64,000 bases of DNA from positions 310,001-374,000 of the forward strand of contig NZ_JAERQN010000005.1 of the NCBI RefSeq assembly GCF_016805305.1. Reading direction: 5' to 3'. Both the position numbers and the translations under genes were made by a program. The notes under the pieces are model-generated. The model was not told the origin of the DNA and made no database searches. It saw only the letters and a list, made by a program, of their open reading frames with translations. This DNA is from Falsiroseomonas ponticola (GTDB taxonomy: Bacteria > Pseudomonadota > Alphaproteobacteria > Acetobacterales > Acetobacteraceae). Of this stretch, positions 8,693-16,701 are shown piece by piece (position 1 is the stretch's first letter; every line of letters starts with the position of its first letter).

Positions 8693-9805
8693 ATGCGAAC
8701 AACCTCCCAGCTAGCCGTTCTGGCCCTCATCGGGGGCCTGGGTGCTGCTTGGCACATGTATGGCGAGCAGTACGGGCTGCCGCGACCGCTGGCCCTGGTG
8801 GGGCTTGAAGCCGCGCCGGCGCCCGCGGTGCGCGGCGGCGGCGGCGGGCCGATCGGCGTTGCGGTCGCCCCGGTCCGGGTCGGCACGGTGGTGGACCGGG
8901 CGGAGAGCGTAGGCACCGTCCGCGCCCGCGATTCGGTCTCCATCACCGCCAAGGTCACCGGCATCGTCACCGCCATCCGCTTCCAGGAAGGCCAGCGGGT
9001 GCGGGAAGGGGATCAGCTGGTGGACCTGGATGCCGCGGCCGTGCGCGCGGAGCTGGACCAGGCCCGCGCCCTGTTCGACGACGCCCGCAGCCAGGTCATC
9101 CGCGCCCGCCAGCTGCAGCCCGGCCAGTCCATCGCCGCCCAGCGGCTGGAGACGCTGGAAGCCGTGGCCCGCCAGGCCGAGGGCCGCGTCCGCCAGGCGC
9201 AGGCGCGGCTGGAGGAGTTGCGCGTCGCCGCCCCCTTCTCCGGCCGGGTCGGCCTGCGCCAGGTCAGCGTCGGCGCGCTGGTGCAGCCGGGCACGCTGGT
9301 CACCACGCTCGACGACATCTCCCGCGTCCGGGTCGAATTCGCGGTGCCGGAGGTCTTCGTGGCGCGCGTGCGCGAAGGCAGCACCGTGACCGCCCGCAGC
9401 ACCGCCTTCGGCGACCGGCGCTTCACCGGCACCGTCGCGGTGGTGGATACGCGCATCGACACCAACACCCGCACCGTCCGCGTCGTCAGCGAGTTCGACA
9501 ATGCGGATGAGGCGCTGAAGCCCGGCCTGTTCATGACGGTGGAAGTCGTGCTCAGCCGCCGCGACGACGCGCTGCTGGTGGCGGAGGAGGCGCTGGATCC
9601 GCTGGGCGACCGCAACTTCGTCTATGTCATCCGCGACAACCGCGCGCGCCGGGTCGAGATCCGCGTCGGCCAGCGCCTGCAGGGCGAGGTGGAGGTCCTG
9701 TCGGGCGTCCAGCAGGGCGACCATGTCGTCGTCCGGGGCATCCAGCGCCTGCGCAACGACGCGCCGGTGCGCGTGACCGAGACCCTGACCCGCCCGACCT
9801 CCTGA
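8693..9805 (+). CDS. RND efflux periplasmic adaptor (membrane fusion protein)
   Basis: A 370-residue adaptor. An N-terminal hydrophobic anchor (MRTTSQLAVLALIGGLGAAW) leads into the barrel-sandwich/lipoyl domain (SVSITAKVTGIVTAIRFQEG), an alpha-helical hairpin (about 120-175), a second half lipoyl motif (RVAAPFSGRVGLRQVSVGAL) and beta-barrel and membrane-proximal domains. It links the inner-membrane pump encoded 26 bp downstream to an outer-membrane channel. No TolC gene is adjacent; one lies at 32.4 kb. The ATG at 8693 was chosen because it begins the anchor. Confidence 0.92.
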   Translation: MRTTSQLAVLALIGGLGAAWHMYGEQYGLPRPLALVGLEAAPAPAVRGGGGGPIGVAVAPVRVGTVVDRAESVGTVRARDSVSITAKVTGIVTAIRFQEGQRVREGDQLVDLDAAAVRAELDQARALFDDARSQVIRARQLQPGQSIAAQRLETLEAVARQAEGRVRQAQARLEELRVAAPFSGRVGLRQVSVGALVQPGTLVTTLDDISRVRVEFAVPEVFVARVREGSTVTARSTAFGDRRFTGTVAVVDTRIDTNTRTVRVVSEFDNADEALKPGLFMTVEVVLSRRDDALLVAEEALDPLGDRNFVYVIRDNRARRVEIRVGQRLQGEVEVLSGVQQGDHVVVRGIQRLRNDAPVRVTETLTRPTS

Positions 9806-9831
9806 CCGGCTGCAAGACGGGATAACCGGCC

Positions 9832-12800
9832 ATGGTGCTTTCCGACGTCTCCATCAAGCGGCCCGTCTTCGCGACGGTCATCAGCCTGATGCTGATGGTG
9901 CTCGGCCTGGCGGCGCTGATGCGCCTGCCGGTGCGCGAATACCCCGCCATCGATCCGCCCGTGGTCTCCGTCACCACCACCTATCGCGGCGCCTCCGCCG
10001 CCGTGGTGGATACGCAGATCACGGAAATCCTCGAAGCCGCCGTGGCGGGGATCGAGGGCATCAAGTTCATCACCAGCCAGTCGCGCGACGAACGCAGCCA
10101 GATCACCATCGAGTTCCGGCTCTCCCGCAACGTGGATGCCGCGTCGAACGACGTGCGCGACCGCGTGGCGCGGTCGCTCGCCCGCCTGCCGGAACAGGCG
10201 GATACGCCTGTCGTGCAGAAGGTGGATGGCGATGCGCGCCCCATCCTCTGGGTCGCGCTGGTGTCCGAGGTGCTGGCGCCGATGGAGCTGACGGAGGTGG
10301 CGCGGCGCCGCTTCGTCGATCGCCTCGCCATCGTCGAGGGCGTGGCCCAGGTGCTGGTGCTGGGCGAACGCAAGCCTTCCATGCGCATCTGGCTGGACCG
10401 CCAGGCGCTGGCCGCCCGCGGCCTGACGGTGCAGGACGTGGAGGACGCGATCCGGCGCGAGAATGTCGAGCTGCCCGGCGGGCGCATCGAGAGCACGGCG
10501 CGGGAGCTGACCGTCCGCACCGATACGCGCATGAGCCGGCCGGAGCAGTTCCGCTCCCTCGTGCTGTCGCGCAACGCCAGCGGCCAGGTGATGCTGGGTG
10601 ACGTGGCGCAGGTGGAGGTGGCGCCGGAGGATACGCGCGGCGAATACCGCATCAACGGCAAGCCCGGCGTCGGGCTCGGCATCCTGCGGCAATCCACCGC
10701 CAACACGCTCTCCGTCGCGCAGGGCGTGAAGGACGAGGTGGAGCGCATCCGCGCCTCCATGCCGGACGGCGTCTCCGTCGTCATCGGCTATGACGAGAGC
10801 ACCTTCATCGCGCGCTCGATCTACGAGGTGGAGCACGCGCTGGTCACGGCGCTCGTCCTCGTCGTCGTCGTCATCTTCTTCTTCCTGCGGTCCTGGCGCG
10901 CCACCATCATCCCGGCGGTCGCCATCCCCGTCTCGCTCATCGCCTCCTTCACCGCGCTGGCGGCGCTCGGCTTCTCGCTGAACGTGCTGACGCTGCTGGG
11001 CCTGGTGCTGGCCATCGGCCTGGTGGTGGATGACGCCATCGTGGTGCTGGAGAATGTCCATCGCCGGATCGAGGAGGGGGAGGAGCCGCTGCTGGCGGCC
11101 ATCCGCGGATCGCGGGAGATCGCCTTCGCCGTCATCGCCACGACGCTGGTGCTGGTGGCGGTCTTCGTGCCGCTGTCCTTCATGGGCGGCAATACCGGCC
11201 GGCTGTTCACGGAATTCGGCTTCGCGCTGGCGGCCTCGGTCCTCTTCTCCGGCCTCATCGCGCTGACGCTGACGCCGATGATGTGCTCCAAGCTGCTGAA
11301 GGCGCATGAGGGCGAGAGCCGTCTGGTGCGGTGGACGGAGCCCTTCTTCCTCGGCATGAACTGGGTGCTGCGGACGACGCTGAAGCGCGCCCTGGCCGCG
11401 CCGCTGATCACGCTCGGCGGCTCCGCCGTGCTCTGCGGCCTGGCGGTGATCCTGTTCAACATCCTGCCCAAGGAATTCGCCCCGGTCGAGGATCGCGGCA
11501 CCATCATCATCCCGACCACGGGGCCGGAGGGCGCTTCCTTCGGCTATACCCGCGAACAGGTGGTGCGGGTGGAGCGCATCCTGCAGCCCTTCGTGGAGCG
11601 GGGCGAGATCGACAGCCAGTTCGCGACCATCGGCGGCTTCCAGCGGCCGGCGCAGTCCAACGTCGCCAACATCTTCATGCGCCTGGCGCCGTGGGACCAG
11701 CGCGACCGCAAGCAGCAGGAGATCGCGGCGGAGCTGATGCCCCAGCTCCTCGCCATCCCCGGCGTGCGGGCCTTCGCGCTCAACCCGCCCTCGCTCGGCC
11801 AGCGCGGCTTCCAGCCGCCGGTGCAGTTCGTGATCGGCGGTTCGGACTACAACACGCTGGTGCAGTGGCGCGACCGCTTCCTGGAACGCGCGCGGCAGAA
11901 CCCGCGGCTGCAGAACCTGGATAGCAACTACCGCGAGACCAAGCCCGAGATCCGCGTCGAGATCGACCGCCGCAAGGCCGCCGAGATGGGGCTTTCCATC
12001 CAGGCGGTGGGGCGCACGATCGAGACGATGCTGGGATCGCGGGAGGTCGGCACCTATGTCGAGGGTGGCGACGAGTACAAGATCCTGGTGCAGGCGCGGG
12101 AACAGGACCGCGCCACGCCCTATGACCTGCAGAACATCTTCGTGCGCACCAGCGCGGGCGGGCAGCTCGGCCTCATCGCCGGCAGCGGCTCCGTGCAGGG
12201 GCAGCTCGTGCCGCTCTCCAACGTCGTGACGCTCAGCGAGCGGGCGCGGCCGCAGAGCCTGGCGCGCGAGGACCGGGTGCGCGCCATCACCATCACCGCC
12301 TCCCTCGCCCCCGGCTATACGCTGGGGGAGGCGCTGGCCTTCATGGAGCAGACGGCGCGGGACGTGCTGCCGCCGGAAGTGCGCATCAGCTATCGCGGGC
12401 AGAGCCTGGAGTTCAAGGAAAGCTCCGGCGCGCTCTACGTCACCTTCGCGCTGGCGCTGCTGGTGGTGTTCCTGGTTCTGGCCGCGCAGTTCGAGAGCTT
12501 CATCCACCCGCTGATCATCCTGCTCTCCACGCCGCTGGCGCTGACGGGCGGGTTGCTGGCGCTGCACTTCACCGGCGGCACGCTCAACATCTTCAGCCAG
12601 ATCGGCATGATCCTGCTGATCGGGCTGATGGCGAAGAACGGCATCCTGGTGGTGGAATTCGCGAACCAGCTGCGGGACCGCGGCCTGTCCGTGCATGACG
12701 CGGTGCTGGAAGCCTCCGTCGTGCGGTTGCGGCCCATCCTCATGACCTCCATCGCGACGGTCTTCGGCGCGGTGCCGCTGGCCATGGCGACGGGGGCGGG

Positions 12801-12993
12801 GGCGGAAAGCCGCCAGGCGCTGGGCGTGGTTATCGTGGGTGGCGTCACCTTCTCCACCTTCATCACCCTCTACGCCGTGCCCGCGCTGTATCTGCTGCTG
12901 GCGCCCTACACCAAGCCGATCGGCGCCGTCGCGGCCAAGCTGGCGGAGCTGGAACGCTCACCGGGCAAGCCGCATCCCGCCCCGGCCGAGTAA
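9832..12993 (+). CDS. RND multidrug efflux permease (HAE1 family)
   Basis: A 1053-residue inner-membrane pump of normal length for the AcrB/MexF family. TM1 begins SIKRPVFATVISLMLMVLG. Proton-relay residues Asp400 and Asp401 lie in GLVVDDAIVVLENVHRRIEEG of TM4. The second half repeats the topology, with LLIGLMAKNGILVVEFANQL near residues 925-945. It exports hydrophobic compounds or antibiotics using the proton gradient, with the adaptor upstream. A rho-independent terminator follows five bases after the stop. Confidence 0.94.
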   Translation: MVLSDVSIKRPVFATVISLMLMVLGLAALMRLPVREYPAIDPPVVSVTTTYRGASAAVVDTQITEILEAAVAGIEGIKFITSQSRDERSQITIEFRLSRNVDAASNDVRDRVARSLARLPEQADTPVVQKVDGDARPILWVALVSEVLAPMELTEVARRRFVDRLAIVEGVAQVLVLGERKPSMRIWLDRQALAARGLTVQDVEDAIRRENVELPGGRIESTARELTVRTDTRMSRPEQFRSLVLSRNASGQVMLGDVAQVEVAPEDTRGEYRINGKPGVGLGILRQSTANTLSVAQGVKDEVERIRASMPDGVSVVIGYDESTFIARSIYEVEHALVTALVLVVVVIFFFLRSWRATIIPAVAIPVSLIASFTALAALGFSLNVLTLLGLVLAIGLVVDDAIVVLENVHRRIEEGEEPLLAAIRGSREIAFAVIATTLVLVAVFVPLSFMGGNTGRLFTEFGFALAASVLFSGLIALTLTPMMCSKLLKAHEGESRLVRWTEPFFLGMNWVLRTTLKRALAAPLITLGGSAVLCGLAVILFNILPKEFAPVEDRGTIIIPTTGPEGASFGYTREQVVRVERILQPFVERGEIDSQFATIGGFQRPAQSNVANIFMRLAPWDQRDRKQQEIAAELMPQLLAIPGVRAFALNPPSLGQRGFQPPVQFVIGGSDYNTLVQWRDRFLERARQNPRLQNLDSNYRETKPEIRVEIDRRKAAEMGLSIQAVGRTIETMLGSREVGTYVEGGDEYKILVQAREQDRATPYDLQNIFVRTSAGGQLGLIAGSGSVQGQLVPLSNVVTLSERARPQSLAREDRVRAITITASLAPGYTLGEALAFMEQTARDVLPPEVRISYRGQSLEFKESSGALYVTFALALLVVFLVLAAQFESFIHPLIILLSTPLALTGGLLALHFTGGTLNIFSQIGMILLIGLMAKNGILVVEFANQLRDRGLSVHDAVLEASVVRLRPILMTSIATVFGAVPLAMATGAGAESRQALGVVIVGGVTFSTFITLYAVPALYLLLAPYTKPIGAVAAKLAELERSPGKPHPAPAE

Positions 12994-12997
12994 GCGG

Positions 12998-13033
12998 GCG
13001 GCCGCCGGATAGCCCGGCGGCCGCTTCTGTTTT
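12998..13033 (+). terminator. Rho-independent terminator after the RND operon
   Basis: An 11-bp perfect GC stem, GCGGCCGCCGG (12998-13008) pairing with 13014-13024, has a 5-base loop and is followed by TTCTGTTTT. It begins five bases after the pump stop codon. Confidence 0.85.
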
Positions 13034-13068
13034 AAACCCCTTCGGTCAGTTCGAAGGGGAGGCCAGCA

Positions 13069-14739
13069 GTGGCAGGGATCGAGGCTCGGACCGGGGGTCA
13101 GTTGCTCGCGGATGCGCTGGTCGCGAATGGCGCGACGCATGTCTTCGCGGTGCCCGGCGAAAGCTATCTTGACCTGCTCGACGGCCTCTATGCCCAGCGC
13201 AACCGCGTGGAACTCGTCACCTGCCGGTTCGAGGCGGGCGCGGTCCATATGGCGGAGGCCCATGGCAAGCTGACGGGGCGGCCTGGCGTCGCCGTCGTCA
13301 CCCGCGGCCCGGGCGCCTGCCATGCGGCGATCGGCGTGCATGTGGCCTTCCAGGACAGCACGCCGCTGGTGCTGCTGGTCGGCCAGATCCCGATGAACGA
13401 GACGGATCGCGAGACCTTCCAGGAAGTGGACTATCGCCGCTTCTTCGGCCCCATCGCGAAATGGGTGACGCAGATCGACGAGGCCGCGCGCATCCCGGAG
13501 CTGATGGCGCATGCCTTCGACGTCGCCACCAGCGGCCGGCCGGGCCCCGTGGTGGTGGCGCTGAGCGAGGAGATGCAGAAGCACCTGGTGGAGGCCGTGG
13601 ATATCGGCCCGGCCCCCGTGCTGCCGCCGCATCCCGCGCCGGATGCGCTGCCGCGCCTGATGGCGATGCTGGAGAAGGCGGAGAAGCCGCTGGCGATCCT
13701 GGGCGGCAGCCGCTGGACCGAGCAGGGCCGCGCCGATATCGCGAAGTTCCTGACCGCCAACGACATCCCCGTGGCCGTCGGCTTCCGCCGGCAGGGCCTG
13801 TTCGACGGCACCTCCGCCCATTTCGCGGGCGATCTCGGCGTGGGCGCCGATGCGGGGCTGGTGGCGAAGGCGAAGGAGGCGGACCTGATCCTGGCGATCG
13901 GGACGCGGATCGGGGAGCCCGTCAGCCAGGGCTACACGCTGTTCGACATGGCGGGTTCCAAGCCCATCATCCATGTCTATCCCGACCAGGCGGAGATCGG
14001 GCGCGTCTATCGCCCGGCGCTCGGCATCGTCTCCGACCTCAACGCCTTCGCGGCCGGCGCGGCCGCGCTGCCGCCGGTAGCCGCGCCGCGCTGGGCGGGC
14101 TGGCGCGCCAGCGTGCGCGCGGCGCGGGAGGCGCAGGCCAAGGCGCCGTCCTATGAGGGTCCGCTGAACCTCGCGGTAGCGCTGCAGGAGCTGGAGAAGG
14201 TGCTGCCCGCCGACACCATCTTCACCACGGATGCCGGCAATTTCGCCACCTGGCCGACGCGGTTCATGCATGTTGGCGCGAAGCAGGATTTCCTGGGGCC
14301 GACCAACGGCGCCATGGGCTATGGCATCCCGGCGGCCATCGGCGCGGCCATCACCCATCCCGACCGCACCGTGCTGTGCTTCGTCGGCGATGGCGGCGCG
14401 TTGATGACGGGGCAGGAGATCGCGACCGCCTTCCACCACGGCGCCGCCCCCATCGTGATGGTCTTCAACAACGGCATGTACGGCACGATCCGCATGTATC
14501 AGGAGAGGACCTATCCCGGCCGCGTTTCCGGCACCGCGCTGACCAATCCCGATTTCCGCCTCTTCATCGAGAGCTTCGGCGGCCACGGCGAGATCGTGGA
14601 GACGACGGAGGAGATGGTGCCGGCCTTCCAGCGCGCGAAGGCCAGCGGCAAGCCCGCGATCATCGAGGTGCGGATGAACCCGGAGCAGGTGACGAACCGC
14701 GCGACCATCGCGCAGCTGCGGGCGCAGGCGACGAAGTAA
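13069..14739 (+). CDS. Thiamine diphosphate-dependent enzyme (acetolactate synthase-like)
   Basis: A 556-residue ThDP enzyme of the acetohydroxyacid synthase/benzoylformate decarboxylase superfamily. Glu55 in TCRFEAGAVHMAEAHG is the cofactor-activating glutamate. The middle domain is Rossmann-like. The ThDP/Mg motif starts at GDGG (440-443) and ends at the NN of VMVFNNGMYG. The start is GTG at 13069 with AGGGGAGG 6-7 bases upstream; no early ATG exists. No small subunit is adjacent, so it may be a catabolic decarboxylase or ligase rather than IlvB. The C-terminal codons are duplicated beyond the stop. Confidence 0.88.
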   Translation: MAGIEARTGGQLLADALVANGATHVFAVPGESYLDLLDGLYAQRNRVELVTCRFEAGAVHMAEAHGKLTGRPGVAVVTRGPGACHAAIGVHVAFQDSTPLVLLVGQIPMNETDRETFQEVDYRRFFGPIAKWVTQIDEAARIPELMAHAFDVATSGRPGPVVVALSEEMQKHLVEAVDIGPAPVLPPHPAPDALPRLMAMLEKAEKPLAILGGSRWTEQGRADIAKFLTANDIPVAVGFRRQGLFDGTSAHFAGDLGVGADAGLVAKAKEADLILAIGTRIGEPVSQGYTLFDMAGSKPIIHVYPDQAEIGRVYRPALGIVSDLNAFAAGAAALPPVAAPRWAGWRASVRAAREAQAKAPSYEGPLNLAVALQELEKVLPADTIFTTDAGNFATWPTRFMHVGAKQDFLGPTNGAMGYGIPAAIGAAITHPDRTVLCFVGDGGALMTGQEIATAFHHGAAPIVMVFNNGMYGTIRMYQERTYPGRVSGTALTNPDFRLFIESFGGHGEIVETTEEMVPAFQRAKASGKPAIIEVRMNPEQVTNRATIAQLRAQATK

Positions 14740-14787
14740 CTTCGCGCCGAGGCGACGAAGTAGCTTCGCGCCGAGGCGACGAAATAG
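14716..14787 (+). repeat. Three in-frame 24-bp copies of a C-terminal octet ending in stop codons
   Basis: Units at 14716-14739, 14740-14763 and 14764-14787 each encode LRA(Q/E)ATK followed by a stop (TAA, TAG, TAG). The first unit is the real C-terminus of the ThDP enzyme. The period is a multiple of three, so any read-through product would end in the same octet. Confidence 0.8.
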
Positions 14788-14793
14788 GGGCTA

Positions 14794-14819
14794 TCGGGGG
14801 CGCCCGCTGGCGCCCCCGA
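14794..14819. terminator. GC hairpin between convergent genes
   Basis: An 11-bp perfect stem, TCGGGGGCGCC with GGCGCCCCCGA, has a CGCT loop. It lies between the convergent ThDP-enzyme and TctC-type genes and has no T tract on either side, so it is a possible bidirectional structure rather than a classical terminator. Confidence 0.6.
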
Positions 14820-14824
14820 CCCCG

Positions 14825-15805
14825 TCACTCCGGCTGGATGCCCGTCGCCCGCACCAGGCCCTGCCACAGCGTGCGCTGCGTGCGCATCAGCGCGCCGAAT
14901 TCCGCCGGCGTGCTGGGGAAGGGCGCATTGCCGTTGGCGGCCAGGCGCTCCACCAGCTGCGGGTTCTTCAGCCCCTCGTTGATCACGCTGTTCATGCGCG
15001 CCACGATCGGCTCCGGGATGCCGCGCGGGCCCATCACGGCGGAGAAGCTCGGCAGGTCGTAGTCGGGCACGCCCTGTTCCTGCACGGTCGGGTATTCCGG
15101 GGCCAGCGGCCAGCGCGTCGGGCTCGTCACCGCCAGCGCGCGCACCTGGTTGGCGCGCACCGCGGGGATGACGCCGGAGAAGCTGTCGAACACCACCTGG
15201 ATGTTGCCCGAGATCAGGTCCGCCAGCGCGGGTGCGGCGCCGCGATAGGGCACATGCGTCAGCTCCACGCCTGTGCGCTGCATGAACAGCACGCCGAGCA
15301 TGTGGTTGGCGCCGCCCGCGCCGGCGCTGCCGTAGTTCAGCCGGCCCGGATTGGCGCGGGCATAGGCGACCAGCTCCGGGATGGTCCGCACCGGCAGGCT
15401 GTTGGTGACGCAGACCATGGCCGTGCCGGTGGCGAAGGTGGCGATGGCGGTGAAGTCGTCCACGCCCTCATAGCCCGGGGTCTTGAACAGCAGCGGCGCG
15501 CCGAGGTGGCTGGAGGGGCTCGCCATCATGATGGTGTAGCCATCGGGGGCGGATTGCGCGACATGCGCCGTGCCGATCGTGCCGCCCGCGCCCGCGCGGT
15601 TGTCCACCACCACCGGCACGCCCAGCCCATCCTGCAGCACCTGCGCCTGCAGGCGCCCGGCGATGTCGCTGGCGCCGCCGGGGGGATAGGGCACCACCAG
15701 GCGGATCTGGCGCGCGGGCCAGGGGGCCTGGGCCAGGGCAGGCATGGCGACCAGGGAGGCACCAAAGGAGGCACCCAGGGCAGGCAGGGCGCGGCGGCGG
15801 ATCAT
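14825..15805 (-). CDS. Tripartite tricarboxylate transporter (Bug/TctC) substrate-binding protein
   Basis: A 326-residue periplasmic binding protein. The signal peptide MIRRRALPALGASFGASLVA ends near PALAQA. The mature part starts with IRLVVPYPPGGASD, the Bug-family phosphate/carboxylate loop, then VVVDNRAGAGGTIGT and LTHVPYRGAAPALADLISG, all hallmark motifs. Ligands are usually small carboxylates. No TctA or TctB membrane genes lie nearby, so it is an orphan receptor. Most of this family in Burkholderiales and Acetobacteraceae are orphans too. Confidence 0.92.
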   Translation of the reverse strand: MIRRRALPALGASFGASLVAMPALAQAPWPARQIRLVVPYPPGGASDIAGRLQAQVLQDGLGVPVVVDNRAGAGGTIGTAHVAQSAPDGYTIMMASPSSHLGAPLLFKTPGYEGVDDFTAIATFATGTAMVCVTNSLPVRTIPELVAYARANPGRLNYGSAGAGGANHMLGVLFMQRTGVELTHVPYRGAAPALADLISGNIQVVFDSFSGVIPAVRANQVRALAVTSPTRWPLAPEYPTVQEQGVPDYDLPSFSAVMGPRGIPEPIVARMNSVINEGLKNPQLVERLAANGNAPFPSTPAEFGALMRTQRTLWQGLVRATGIQPE

Positions 15806-15840
15806 CGGCGGGGTTCCCGGAGTCGTTGTGGACCCGATGA

Positions 15841-16242
15841 TTAAGCCCTGGAAAGGTTCGGCCGCAAAGCGCCTTGCGGCGCGGCGGGCGCGGCCGGCGG
15901 CGGCGCCACCAGGCCCGGGCGCGGGGCGGCGGGCGGCGGCCGCGGCAGGCGTTCCGCGCGGGGCGGCGTGCCCCCGGCCTCCCGCGTCGCGCGGGCCGGG
16001 CCCAGCATGAGTTCGCGGCGCTGGCCGGGCGTCATGGCATCCCAGCGCGCCTGCATCTCCGGCCGGTCGGGCCTGGCGTCCCGTTCCTGGTCCCGGCCAA
16101 AGCGGCGCACGGCGCGGCCGCGCTGCTGGGCATCCAGCGCGGACCAGTCGCGCTCCACCCAGGAGAGGTCGGGCGCGGCGCGCTGCGCGCCGGCGGGGGC
16201 CGACAGCAGCAGCATGGGGAGAAGAAGCAGGATTCTCAGCAT
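15841..16242 (-). CDS. Small secreted protein, DUF3106-like
   Basis: A 133-residue protein with the signal peptide MLRILLLLPMLLLSAPAGAQ. The mature N-terminal half has the pattern W..LD..QR...V and W.AMTPGQRRELMLG that is typical of DUF3106-type periplasmic proteins. The C-terminal third is Pro/Ala-rich. Function is unknown. It is adjacent to another protein with the same motif at 16298-16642, and the two may be diverged duplicates. Confidence 0.6.
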   Translation of the reverse strand: MLRILLLLPMLLLSAPAGAQRAAPDLSWVERDWSALDAQQRGRAVRRFGRDQERDARPDRPEMQARWDAMTPGQRRELMLGPARATREAGGTPPRAERLPRPPPAAPRPGLVAPPPAAPAAPQGALRPNLSRA

Positions 16243-16297
16243 GGCGGGGCTCCCTCCCGGAAACCATGGCAGGGGCGGCGGCCCGGATGCCAGTCTT

Positions 16298-16642
16298 TCA
16301 ATCAGCGGTGGCAGGGGGGCGGGGCAGGCCGGGGCCGAAGACCAGCGCGTTGCGCTCCGGCAGGCCGAGCCCGTCCCAGACCGGCGCGGCCTCGGCCTCC
16401 GTCGTCGCCACCGGCGTCTCCCCCCGGCGCATCCGGGCCAGGACGCGGCGGCGCTGGGCGGGGGTCAGCTGTTCCCAGAAGCGGGTCAGCCAGGCTTCCC
16501 GGCGCAGCCGCGTGGCGAGCGTGGGCGGCGGGGCCGGGGCGGGCGGCGGGGCAGGGGGCGCGGGGCGGGGCGGCGGCGGGGCGGGCGCGCAACCGGCGGC
16601 CGCCAGCAGCAACCCCCACGCGATGTCCCGTCGTCCCGGCAT
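16298..16642 (-). CDS. Small predicted lipoprotein with DUF3106-like segment
   Basis: A 114-residue protein. MPGRRDIAWGLLLAAAGC is a short lipoprotein-type leader with a plausible lipobox cysteine at residue 18. A Pro-rich stretch (about 20-43) follows, then FWEQLTPAQRRRVLARMRRG, similar to the DUF3106-like motif of the neighbouring 133-residue protein. I prefer the ATG at 16642 over the one twelve codons upstream because it directly begins the leader. The function is unknown. Confidence 0.55.
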   Translation of the reverse strand: MPGRRDIAWGLLLAAAGCAPAPPPPRPAPPAPPPAPAPPPTLATRLRREAWLTRFWEQLTPAQRRRVLARMRRGETPVATTEAEAAPVWDGLGLPERNALVFGPGLPRPPATAD

Positions 16643-16701
16643 GGCCGCACCGTTGCAACCACGCCGCCGCCCGGTCAATTCGGCCGGTGCTCAACCCCGC
16701 G

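Noticed and set aside
9622..12696. Long minus-strand open frame opposite the RND permease
   Set aside because: His/Arg/Gln-rich translation typical of antisense in GC-rich DNA; the plus-strand protein is a full RND pump.
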